Below the pieces are notes generated by a model. That model did not search any database, was not told where the DNA came from, and worked only from the letters and a program-made list of their open reading frames with translations. Below, piece by piece: positions 10,590 through 22,400 of a DNA stretch of 64,000 bases. The DNA is from Apostichopus japonicus (taxonomy: Eukaryota; Echinodermata; Holothuroidea; Aspidochirotida; Stichopodidae). The first letter of the stretch is position 1, and each line of letters opens with the position of its first letter. A program made the position numbers and the translations under genes. The DNA is taken from positions 11,487,501-11,551,500 of the forward strand of contig NC_092566.1 in the NCBI RefSeq assembly GCF_037975245.1, read 5' to 3'.

Positions 10590-10590
10590 C

Positions 10591-10591
10591 C

Positions 10592-10636
<45 letters not shown>
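10591..10636 (+). repeat. (CTGT)n microsatellite in ACSL 3'UTR
   Basis: About eleven uninterrupted CTGT units begin one base after the ACSL stop codon, so they should be transcribed in the 3'UTR. Confidence 0.95.
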
Positions 10637-10734
10637 TTCCCTCTTTGAAATCAGTCTTGTGCTCACTAGTTTATCAATTCTTCCATGATTGTATTCATTC
10701 TTTCATGAGTGTTTGAATATCATTGATTAATAAT

Positions 10735-10740
10735 AATAAA
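10735..10740 (+). terminator. Candidate ACSL polyadenylation signal
   Basis: A canonical AATAAA lies 146 bases after the stop, in an AT-rich tract. It is the first canonical signal downstream, but no transcript evidence is available. Confidence 0.5.
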
Positions 10741-11984
10741 ATGTGTGAACAGTATACAGATGATTCCAGGGTAATATATACTTTATTAAATATTTTGAGA
10801 ATATTACAACTTAATAGAGAATATTTTTTGAGAATTCAGTGTTAATTACCTCAACTTTTTATCTGCACTCTTCTGCATACACAACTTTTTCTTTTTTCTT
10901 GAGAATCATTTGATATGAAATTATGTTTACACCTGTGATGTGTCTGATTGATTTGACTGAAATTGACTGAGCCTCCAGATGGAAACATTCTTTCTCGTTT
11001 TGTAGAGATTACTGACAACGTTTTTCAAATTTATGTTGCTTACCTTGCTTTCAAAAAGCTTTACAATTCCAGACTTACTAGTTGCCAATTAGAATACATC
11101 CATTGGGTGAAAGGATTTGATTGGGTGTTTGTTTTGAAAGACCTCTAAACTAGTCAATATATGGTGACATAAATATCTCTTAGGATATCTTTGTCTCAGC
11201 GGTTAACCATTCTTCTTCTCCTTTTTCTTACGTTTTCTTTCCCCATTCACTCCCTTCCTTCTGAATAGACAATAAAAATCTCAAAGTGGTTTTACTTTAT
11301 TCAAAATAATACGGCATTAAAAAGAATATTATATATTCAAAGTTCTGACATCCAATCAAAAATGTCAGGTTCAAAGTTACTTAATCAATATTTGGAATCA
11401 AACATTAATTTGCACCAAAAAAAAAAAAAAAAGTTTTGATGGTGGAAGTATATTAAATCAATCAATTAATCTATCAGTCAAATTACAAATTGAGGCAGGA
11501 AGTTGCTGACTTAATTCGACTTAAAAAAATGAAATTACTTAAAAAGAAATTATAGCTCTGAAAAGTGGGCCAGTATTTGTCTGGCCTTTTTAAAAAATAT
11601 GTAAAAGAAAGCAAAAACTTCTAAGAAATAAAGTTAGAGTTTTTAAAGGTTGTTTTCCCTTCGGCAGCATGACATTAAGAAATGTAAACATTTCAGCAGT
11701 AGAATTATCAATCAATCATGATTTAGACACTATGTTTACTTTAACTTCAAATTTCTTTCTTTTTTGGGCTTTCTTCATTTTCAAACGGTAATCAGAGCGG
11801 TTTCCATTTCAATTCTGCATTACCTCTGCTTTTGAAACAGTAGTTACAAACTCCATAACATTGCCAAAGTTCATCGATAACTAAACTCTGGTCAACTTAT
11901 TATTTGGTGCTGTTGGTTTTTGTTCCTTGGGTAGATAAAGTTTAATGTATTTGCTACAGAGATCATTAAACCATATAACTTTTC

Positions 11985-12460
11985 TTCAGGCTTTCTTCAC
12001 TATTCAAACAGTATTAAACAATAGTTCATACATATGCCAGAGGGTATTTTTAAGTTCATCTTACTCTTCCTTTGTACTTTCATCTTACTCTTTCATCTTA
12101 CTCTTATTACTCATTTTACTCATCTTACTCTTCCCTTTCATCTTACTCTTCCCTTGTTAGTTTCAAACAGTTTTAAAATGGTTCATATAATTGCTTGAAG
12201 GTTAACCTTGTTATTTCTAGCAGTATTCACTATCCAAGCAAACATTGAGCAAATAATCCTGTTTCCCAGAGGTTAGTGATCTTCAGAACTTGCCATGTAT
12301 TTCTCTACACCATCCTTGTTATTCAAACATTAATGGAAAGGTTCATGGATTTACCAGGGAAATTCTAAGATTCAAAGCCAATGTTTGTTTCTTAATGTTA
12401 TCCTCACTATGCAAACAGTATTGAGTACAGGTCACAACCTTTGCCTGAGAGTATTGCATG
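11985..12460. repeat. Degenerate tandem repeat of about 87 bp
   Basis: Blocks resembling TCACTATTCAAACAGTATT, followed by a GTTCAT-like and a GCCAGAGG-like segment, recur near 11990, 12160, 12222, 12310 and 12397. Spacings are close to 87 bp or twice that. Copies are heavily diverged. Confidence 0.55.
12055..12152. repeat. Pyrimidine-rich TTCATCTTACTC repeat
   Basis: TCATCTTACTCTT-type units of 12-17 bp recur about six times. Confidence 0.85.
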
Positions 12461-12719
12461 CAAAGTTTGCTACTCCATTTTTGTTTGGAACTATCATTTA
12501 TTTTTATAATAGAAAATCAATTTTTACGGAAGATAGTTTATATTCAGAGATTGGTTGCAAACATGTTCAAGGTTCTTTACAATTGCAAGTTCAACATATT
12601 TAAGTATTATAAGAAATATCAATGATGATATCAGATCCATTTTTGAAAGTGATCAAGGAGTTACTGTTAAAAGGCAAAGATTCCATGAAATTAATTTGAA
12701 TAGATCAAGCTGAAAAGTG

Positions 12720-13400
12720 TTTGTCAGACTAGTAGCACAAGTACAACAGTATGAATAAGAGTACAAGGGATGGGTACGAGTACAACCTCATGAATACAAA
12801 TGCAATGTCATGAGTACAAGTTCAACAGTATGAGTAAGAGTATAACAACATAAGTACTAGTACCACATCATGAGTACAGTTACAACATCAGTACGAGTAC
12901 AACAGTATGAGTTTGAGTACAACGTATGAGTACAACAGTATGAGTACGAGTACAACGTTATGAGTATGAGCTTAACATTATGACTATGAGTACAACATCA
13001 TGAGTATGAGTACAACATCATGAGTATGAGTACAACAGTATGAGTACGAGGAGAATGTCATGAGTTTGAGTACAACCGCATGAGTATGAATACAACAGCA
13101 TGAGTATGAGTTCAACAGCATGAGTATGAGTACAACAGTAGGAGTATGAGTACAACAGTATGAGTAGAACGTCATGAGTACGAGTAGAGCATCATGAGTA
13201 TGAGTAGAACGTCATGAGTATGAGTACAACAGTACGAGTAGAACGTCATGAGTGCAAATTATGAGTGAGAGTGAGAGCGTAATGAGTAGGAGCAGAACGT
13301 CATGAGTATGAGTAGAATGCCATGAGTATGAGTGCAACAGCACGAGTATGAGTACAGGAGTATGAGTAAAATGTCATCAGTATGAGTACAACAGCATGAG
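12720..13400. repeat. GAGTAYGAGTACAACA minisatellite
   Basis: About 680 bp is built from units such as ATGAGTATGAGTACAACATC, with a local period of 18-20 bp and a 6-bp GAGTAY sub-repeat. Units are shuffled and partly diverged. Confidence 0.93.
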
Positions 13401-14167
13401 TGTATATAATTCAGATCAATATTGCTATTAATGAAAACTTATCTTGTGTCGCAGAGAATGGTGTTTGTTTCATACAAGTTATACAAAGGTAAGGTACAGT
13501 GTCTATATTCCTATTCTATTCCTATCCTTTGAATTTGTAAAAGCAGATGAAGTGGTATTGTGGTTGTAACAGTGTTCATTGCATATGTGCACTCAGTGCT
13601 ACTTACCATTCCTCTACTATATTGTGATACAATAACTGAAAATTGAAATTATAATTGTAGTAATATATGTTTTGGTTGTGGCAGTGCTCACATTTAACAA
13701 AGCATGCCAAGGAAATCTACGGCTTTAACATTTTCATATTGTTGCCATTGAATAATTGGAAATTGAAAATATAACTTTGTTTTGCAGTGCTCATTTACAT
13801 AAACATCTAATACAAAAAATAAAAGGATTAGGCCTACAATTGTCAGAATTCACATTCCAAAAGGATGCTTTTAATATAATAATTTTAAATTGAAAATGTA
13901 ACATATACTAGTGTTTACAGTGCTCATGATTTGCAAGTAGTGTTTTAAGGCAGTACACAGTATTTACATTCCTGTTTTAATGCTGGCATAGTATTAAAGT
14001 TGAAATGTAAATTATTTGTTTTAAATACAAGCACAGTTTGGCTTAAAGATTTGAAATATACCAGCTGCATGTTCCATCATTCAGAAATGTGTTTTATAGA
14101 AACTTAAGCATATTGCAGGAAGCATATGCCACTGGAAATATGATAACGGGTTCCATATAAATACCAA

Positions 14168-14330
14168 TGGGTCATTGCATACAAATGAAAGGTCCTATCT
14201 GGCCATGGTTGTCCTTATACTGTGCACCCACATTGCATACAAATGAAAGGTCCTTTCTGGCAATGGTTGTCCTTCTTATACTGTGCACCCTCTGGCCACC
14301 ATGGTTGTCCTTCTTTTACTGTGCACCCAG
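14168..14330. repeat. 61-bp direct repeat, two full and one partial copy
   Basis: CATTGCATACAAATGAAAGG occurs at about 14170 and 14231, each followed by a CTGG-CATGGTTGTCCTT segment and CTGTGCACCC. A third, 5'-truncated unit ends near 14330. Confidence 0.85.
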
Positions 14331-15115
14331 TAATACATCTGTTCATGTCTGCTTATTCAGCAGATGATTTCTGGGTCCTCTAAATAGAATATTTTTAATC
14401 TGTTTGATTCTAACATGATCCATAGTAAACTTACCAAAATTTTTCAATGTGAATTTATTTGTTGTTTGCATGTTAGTATTAACACTATTAGAGAATCTAG
14501 TCAAAGGTAAACAATGTGGGGAGCAAGAATTATGACTTATCAGTTAGGTAGGACAACTGGACATCCATGATATGGCCAAGAGGATGGATTAAGGGCTGCA
14601 ATTTTATGGCTAATGGGCACTAACTTGGTATGAGAGATGTCACACTGTTAGACCCTTAGTTTATGGAATGACCCTATTATCTTATATGGTTTACTGAAGT
14701 ATTCAAAATATCTTTTATCTGCAATAAACACTACCAGGGTTAACAAAGAAATATACTTATAGTTTTAAGAATTAAGTTTATTCTAAGATAAGATGTACAG
14801 ATGAAAGCTATAACAGAAATAAACAATATTCTCAGGTTAGAATTTAGCATATTTTACAAGTCCCTATATGGAGAAAAGAAATACATCTTGCTTGTAGTAA
14901 CCAAAACATGTTTTCGTTTTATTTTTAGTCCATTTTTTGTGTCTATTACTTCCATAAATGTGGCAGCGCTAAAATTTCCAGTCACATATTTTCCAAAGGG
15001 GGAAAGAGACTATTGTTTGGGGGGTAATTCTGGCAGTAAAGCTGACTTTATGAAGACCAATGGATTTCATTTCAAACATCAGTGCTAGCAGCACAAGCAA
15101 GTGCTGCACAAACCG

Positions 15116-15406
15116 ATGCTGTGGCCGAGTGGATAAAGGCGGTGGCAATTGAAACAATGAGGCTTAGCAATTGGGAGGTTCGATCCCTGGCCGGGTCATA
15201 GTAAGGTGGGTTTTTCATCCATGAGCAATCTACCGTTTTCCCATCTGAAACGACTTTCTACATTAAAAATTTTCCAAATTTGAGTTAAAATGTTGAATTT
15301 GAAACCACCCAACGTGAAAGTTGTAATCCATAAACCCTTGCGGGCTTCTCCCACATTCGTGGTCGCTTAAGCATCGTAAAAATATCTCCTGATTATTATT
15401 ATTATG
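15116..15406 (+). mobile_element. tRNA-derived SINE (Ser-type head)
   Basis: An RNA polymerase III A box (TGGCCGAGTGG, 15122-15132) and a B box (GGTTCGATCCC, 15177-15187) are spaced about 55 bp apart, the distance of type II tRNAs with a long variable arm. The anticodon region reads like a Ser(TGA) loop. A unique body of about 200 bp follows, ending in (ATT)n near 15393-15406. The 5' tRNA head, body and simple 3' tail define a SINE. The acceptor stem does not close, so it is not a functional tRNA gene. Confidence 0.8.
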
Positions 15407-15616
15407 TATACTGAAGTGACCCGTTGACATCACATGCGGAATTGCAGAGGGGGAGGGTAGGAGGAGGATAGGGAAGGGAAAGGAGGGGGCAAGGGCTGGT
15501 GAAGCAGTATGTAAGGAAGGGAAAGAAGTGGTGGCTTCATGTGGGGTTAATTAAATAGCCAAAGGATATTAAGGTCATGAACATAACAAATCATCTGAGA
15601 GAAATCTACTATGAAA

Positions 15617-16085
15617 CAGGGATGAGACTGAGTCGGGGAAAAAAAATCTGAAATTTATCGATCGCCGTCCTGTGGGAGGGGTTTAAGGGGAGGGGGTGTC
15701 CCCCTCCCCTTTAGGATTATTTTGTCAGGTAAGGAGGGGTTAAATGCAAAATGGTGGACTCTAGATGGAATCTATCACATCACGTAACTCGCCAAAAAAG
15801 TGTGGAATTTCTGCTTGTATAATTTATCCATTAGCTTTTTTGAACCAAAAAAAGGCTTTTTTGCTTGCTTTGTGCTATTTGATTCCACCACTGGTCAAAT
15901 TCGGTGTTCCTTTCCTTCACAGTCTAGCATGTTCGGCAAAAAAAAAAATTTAAAAAAAATTAAAAAAAAAAAATTAAATAAAAAAATAATAAAAAATAAT
16001 AAAAAACGCGAATTACGAGAAAAAACGCGAAAATGAAAAAAAAAAAATCTGAAATCCGTGTTTCCGCGGAAGAGTCTCATGCCTG
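15617..16085. mobile_element. Small non-autonomous DNA transposon with 6-bp target duplication
   Basis: The ends are CAGGGATGAGACTG and, read inwards on the other strand, CAGGCATGAGACTC. ATGAAA lies directly outside both ends (15611-15616 and 16086-16091). The interior contains a GGGGAGGGGGTGTCCCCCTCCCC palindrome and an A-rich block at 15940-16060. It encodes no protein. Confidence 0.7.
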
Positions 16086-16099
16086 ATGAAAACAAAAAC

Positions 16100-19000
16100 C
16101 GATGAGACGGACAAATCTTTAGCTTTTGTAATCATTTATTTACATATTTGTTACTTCTCTGAAGGAAACTTCTAACCTTGACTGTTTATGTACACGCCGT
16201 GAAACATCATCACCAGTACTTTTCATGTGTGAATGAAAAATGGAAAACCAGCACATAAAAAAAAAAAAATGAAAATTTAACTTTTTATCCCATGCTATTA
16301 CACTAAATTTAGAATTAAACCTTGCAATGATGATAGTTTCAATGCTTTTCCAAATCATAACTCTTTTCAAGTTTCTGTTACTATGTACATTTATTCTTTC
16401 TCTCACCCATGTAACCATGGATTCATTACTCAATGGTGTAAGGTATATAGATGATGAACAATATAAGCTAAGCTCATAATAGTCGCATTAAGATCGACAT
16501 TCCATTTGGCTATCACAGAAACATGAGAAAGAGGATGGTATTAATATTCACACTAAATAATTATCTGTCATTACCCATGCATAATAGACAATAACAGTAA
16601 GAGAGCCTGATGTTAGGATTCTAGCAAGATCTTTCAGAGCAGACTAAAGTCAAAAACAGAGGTTACAAGTTAACAATCTATGTCACTGATAGGTTATCTG
16701 GAACACATTGTGTTTCAACTAACTACTCTGTGACACATAGCACGTTTTCCTCTCTTTTTGGTCAGTCTTGTCTCTGACGAAGATCATGCTAGAATCAAAC
16801 ATCAGGCCGCTCTATAACATTCATACATTTACCCACAAAGAGTTTTTGCTCTCTAATATTTTATCATTATCTATTAAAATCAAATAAATCCTGTTCCAGA
16901 TAGTTCAGATTAAGCATTTACATTGTGCCAAAACGGTAAGTTTGATATGATAAAACTTCTGTTGTAACCTACTGTAAATACACTAAGAGTTTTCCAAAGC
17001 TGAGATAAAAATATGAACAAATCGATTCGAATAGATCGATGAAACTCAAAATTACTTTAATCTAAAGCTAGTTCAAATGTTGGAGAATCAATATTAACCA
17101 CTTTGAGATTCATTGTGTACAAATATTTTAATTATACCTCAACAAAGTTATATCAGTAACCTATGAAATAATCTGTTCTGAAACCATACGAAACAATTGC
17201 ATGGAATAGAAAGACTTCTATTTTGTGTACAGGAATTGTTCTTTGCTCTAAAAGTTACAAACAAGAAATGCTTACAGTCATTACAAGTTCAACCTGGTTA
17301 GCCCTCGCTTGGTTTATACCCCGAAAAAAATTATTGTGTGAATTTATTGCGTTGACTTCCGCTGGAGTATGATCGGGAAGACAGCTATGGTTATTTTGTA
17401 GATCACATGATACTAGGAAAATCCCCTTTTTTCCGGGTAAAAAACCAAGCAAGGCTTAACCATATTTAGATGAGGTTTGCACTTAAACAATCTCTTAGCC
17501 AAATCCCAACATAAAGATGTAGACTATTTCAAGCTTTCTACAAAGTTGTACTTTTACTTTTAATCCGTGTATAAATCGCTAAATATATCAAATGAGGTCT
17601 CACGATGAAGCACTGATTTCCCCCTCCCATGGGCCCAACACATGTCACTTCGGTTTTGTACCAGCACCTGGCAAAGGCTACACATTAATTATAAAAACTA
17701 AAAATTGAAGTTTAGTATGCAAAATGAGTCTTTACAGTTGAAATGACACTTTGAAACCAGGACAATTTCAATCTTGTTTTAACGCTTCTTTAAGACATAG
17801 GTGATGTAACGTGAAGCAAAAAGCCAGGTTATACCTACTGAACCTTAAGAGGTTCTCACCTTTACAGAGAATGTAATAAAACAAAAGGAAAGGTAAATGA
17901 TTATCACAAACATCATTTCTTGGTAAATGGCAAAGTTTGCTGTAGAATTTTAGAATCCTCTCAAGGAGAGAAAGAAGGTTGTTTTTGTTCACTTGCAATA
18001 CTTCAGTATGAAATAATCAATGGGGGGAGGTAAATTCTGTACCACTTTAGTCAAGACAAAATCAATCCACATGACAGATAGGCAAGGTGAGAGACCATCA
18101 ACTTGGCAAACCATATTTTATTAGAAAGCTTTTTTGTTTATTTTATCATTTTGATTCTGATAAACAAATATAATGCTAGCTAGTTCAAACTTCACAGCAT
18201 AAAAATGTAAAACAGTTTTTTTCTATTGTTGGGTTAAAGGGGCCGCTGCAAAACTCAAACGCCACGTCCACAACGGAACTGAACTATGTCCTTTGACATA
18301 AAAATATTCTCAAGGACATCACACAGTCACCCACAAAGATTTCTGAAGAGAAATGATCAGCTTTCAGCTCACGATAGTGAGTTTGATACACAGTGAGACT
18401 CTTCGCCCTGGATGTGGCGTTTGAATTTGGCAGAGACCCCTTAAAGGCATTGACGGGTAAAACTGAAAAACTTCATTCTGCAAACTTATGAAACTCTATA
18501 CAAGAAATTACAAAACCAAAATAAAGAAAATTTAAAAAGGGGCATGATTTGTTATCGAGAAATACACAAAACTTCCTGATATCCAAAACATGTCAAGTTT
18601 TTTCATCATGTGTAACTGAAATACATCCAAAAAATAGACTCACATGGCAAATGGAAAGGGTTCTCAAGAAAAAAAGAAAGAAAAAAATAGATGTTGACGA
18701 GTTGCTGACACTTTTGTTCAGGAACTTTTTTTTAAGGAAAAATCAGATAACTTTCATAGAACAAAGAAATTTAATATTTTTTCTTTCAAAAGATGATAAT
18801 ACAGGGGAAATGTTCTGCAATTGAAATTCACACCTGTTTGACACAAAAAAACAGAAAGACACAATTTTAACTGAGAAGTGACATCTTTGCAACCAATTGG
18901 TGAGTTTCTCACTCAATAATCTTCACTCTTTGTAGAACAAATCTATTCGAGTGTTCTGTTAGTTTGATCAATTGCAATCTAGTTTCGATTTAAAATATAC

Positions 19001-19438
19001 CTCAGATTTGGTCAAATCTATCAATAATCCATGGATTTGGAAAAGTTGTTGACCGAACCGGAAGAAAAGCTGCTATTAAGAGTCATCCTTTAAGAGACAA
19101 TCACATTATTCCTTCTACTATTTGTACAGTGATGATGAGTCTTGATTGACCTTAGTTTGGCATTAGAAAGATTAATGTCTTTCAAGATATTAAGTTACCA
19201 TGCCATTTTAACTGTACACTAAAACTGTGTCCTGTATGTAGGCATTTCAGCAGGATATCAAAACTAGTAATACTAAAATATAATATTAACCGAAAAGAAA
19301 AAAAAATACAAGGTACCTATCGTAATGGATACAAAGAATAATACAATTTTCCAATCCTGTACTACCAATGTGGTTAAATGGGTTAATTTAAAAAACAGAG
19401 GTTTACTCCTCCATCAGTGACAGACACTAACCGACCAT
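16100..19438 (-). other. Probable long 3'UTR and downstream flank of NF-kB gene A
   Basis: No coding exon is recognisable in this 3.3-kb AT-rich stretch after the gene A stop. Minus-strand AATAAA candidates are at about 18117 and 16134. I cannot tell which is used, or whether transcription extends this far. Confidence 0.35.
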
Positions 19439-19491
19439 TTACATGGCTAGTTGGGACGGTCTGTTATCCAAGGCATCACCACCTCTACCAC
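19439..19491 (-). CDS. NFKB1: Gene A last coding exon
   Basis: A TTTTACAG acceptor precedes the short tail [17 protein letters not shown] and a TAA stop (19441-19439). The phase matches the donor at 20243. Gene B lacks this exon. Confidence 0.85.
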
Positions 19492-22400
19492 CTGTAAAAG
19501 AAAAACAAAAATGATACTAAAAGCTGTTTGGGACAAAACAAAACAACGACAGTCAATACCATCAAAATTAACATTTTTGAAAAGTCACATATATGATTCC
19601 AGGTTTCCCTCCATGTCATATCCCACGACAACCCAACTGACATTCTCCTTTACCCACCAAATCCCCTCCCCCCTCCCCCTCCCCATCTTCCATTTCTTTT
19701 GCTGAGACGCTCTGTTGACTCTTTGTTAAAACCTGCTAGAAATGTTCTCAATTTATTTAAAAAAGAGAAAAGTCCAGGAAATTGGGAACAACTCATAACC
19801 TCTTCTGAAGATCAGATCCAATTCGTGATTCCTTTCGTGGTTTTGTCACGAGTGACCTTACTACTGTTTCCCACTTCCATACATTATATTTGTTTGAATC
19901 TATTCAGTCACATTTAAACCAAGCACATATAGTGTCCCCTGATGCCATATGAAACCAATCAAATTTGCAATGGTAGACAACCAAAAGAAAACATTCACGT
20001 TTTATAAGAATATTTCATTCTCAAGCATTATATCTATAATATGCATTGAATGAATCCCTCTTCCTCCCCTCCCTCTTTCTAAACCCTCCACCCCCCCCCC
20101 CCCCGGGCCTAGTAATTCACACCATTTATCATCACTATCACTTCTTGGATATGTTGAATACCGCTTTTAAGTTCTGACCTGGGAGGCATCAAAGTCAGAT
20201 TCCAGGAGCACACTATATACCCTCAACAATATATTTTACTCACCAATTTTCATATGACTGAAGGCTTCATTTAAAATATTAATTGCATCTTTCCTGCCCA
20301 AATCCTCCATAACTTCATGCAACTCTGCCAAGGTACCATCCATCAACTGCAAGGAAGAGAGAGAGAGAATGAAATATTTCAACTTTAAGGTCCTTGTGAG
20401 GTTATGTAGTTGTCACTGAATCATTTCAGAATGGGCATTATTAAAGCCAGGACAGAATGCAGCATTTCATTCAGCTTCTCTTACTAGTTTAACGGTTGCC
20501 CTTTTAGGCTTCTTCTATTTCTAAAATTTAAAAGGCCTGACATTCTTCTTCAGAGGCTAACTGCATGAGCAGAGATGCCAACCTCTTGACACATAAAAAC
20601 AGACTGAATATCCTAAAAAATCAGATTTTTGAGAGAAATATTAGATTTTCACGAAAACTCGACACTACCACTGGCCCGTTGGCCCCGAGCCAGTAAAATG
20701 TCAGACGAATGTTTTACTGGTAAGAACGGGCAAGTAAAATGTTTGCTTTTTCATTAAGATTTAATTGTAAAGCTGCCGATTCTGCGTATTTCCCGCCCAT
20801 GTAGGCTCGTTGTTCAACATGTTTGTCTGGGTTTGTGGGGTTACTTGTACATGTTTCTATGCGATTCCGCTTCCTTTAAAAAAAATTTTTTTTTTTTTTT
20901 TTGAAAGATGAAAATCGTATTTTCAAGAGGCAATATCGTATTATCGTATTTCACTTGTTTTATAGTACTAAATACGATAAAATCGTACTGATTGGCATCT
21001 CTGCATGAGGTTCTCTAACTTGAACATCTTTCACCTACACAGGCTTTCTTCAGCAGATAAGCAGTTTGTGAACAGATTTTATTTATTCTACATTAGACAT
21101 TATTTATGCCACAACCGGTTTACATTTCTCTCTGCACATTCTATTGCCATGACCTCTCTCCACCCCAAGACCAACTGAACAGGGAAAATGATTTTTGAAA
21201 AAACTTTAGAATTACTGAAACTTTGTTAATGTATCTTGCAGAGCCACAAATCTCAGAAAAAAATAAAAGCAAAACCAATTATATCCACAAGTAGACACTA
21301 GACATGAATGAAGAAAGAGAGAAAGAGAGAGCTAGATATGCAATAAAAGACAAAACACTGGAAAACCTTAATATTAAATGCCTGGATTCTACACATTTAG
21401 CAGAACACTTCCAGTATGATTCATGGAATCAAGTGGAAGCTGTAAAATGTACCGCATTAAAAGTGCAGATCGGCGATGGAATATTTGGTTCAATAGTACT
21501 ACTCACAGCGTACTGATCCAACAAGACCTGTGTGGGACTTGCAAACATTCTCAAGTGGTTAATCATGTTGCCCATGCCCAGACGGTCAGCGACGGCTCTC
21601 CAGTCATTTGCGAGAGGATGGGCGATGTCCAACCGACTCACCAGAGATTTCATGTGGGCTTGCGGCAGCATGAGAATGTCACCTGAAGATGAGTGAGAGA
21701 TCGTTAGCTTATTGGTTGAAGAGAAGAAAACGTATCATAATAAGCAAAACGATGGCTGATGGCTCGGGACGTTCTCATTCACAATGACCACGAAGCTAAG
21801 TCATCAATGACAAGATTTGAGGGTTTTTTTTCCCTCTTTTTTGGACATGAGGATCTTAGTGCATGAAGGAAGCATGAAGGATCTTAGTGTTTAGTATCAT
21901 GTGCCTTAATTGTCGTACAGACAATTCAGGAACACCCAACACAGACTAATGTTATAACCTCATAAAACCCCATAAAATGTACACTGCATGCTTTAAAATC
22001 TTCAAGAAAAGTCACATTTTCTATTAATTCATAGAAATCGGACTTTCGGTCGACATTCTCCATGCTTAATTTAACAAACTAACAATCTTTCAACTCATCC
22101 ATGTCAAAGAATTCCAAATCACCCAGACCAAAACTGAACATAAAGAAGCAATTTTGAAACTGTTGGCACAATTTGGGAAAAGATGATCTTGCTACTCTAG
22201 ATTTAGAAGAATTGACTTTAGTTCCAGTTTCATTTATAGAAAGACTACTAAGATGCAAGAAAGAGGACACTAAAAGGTTGTTTATTTCTGAAATAAACTT
22301 CCACTTTCATGGAATATCCAAATTTCTTGGTTGCTAATTTCACTTCCATCTTCTCTCAATGTACTCCCCCTTCAAAGTAATTTCAACTCTTTTAGACAAA

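Larger units (their letters stand above)
10741..15110. other. Intergenic region between convergent ACSL and NF-kB genes
   Basis: I find no convincing coding exon here. The segment is AT-rich and holds the degenerate 87-bp repeat, the ATCTTACTC repeat, the GAGTA-type minisatellite and the 61-bp direct repeats listed separately. The rest shows no recognisable feature. Confidence 0.6.

Noticed and set aside
12720-13400. CRISPR-like array
   Set aside because: The units are contiguous, variable minisatellite repeats with no unique spacers, in a eukaryotic genome.
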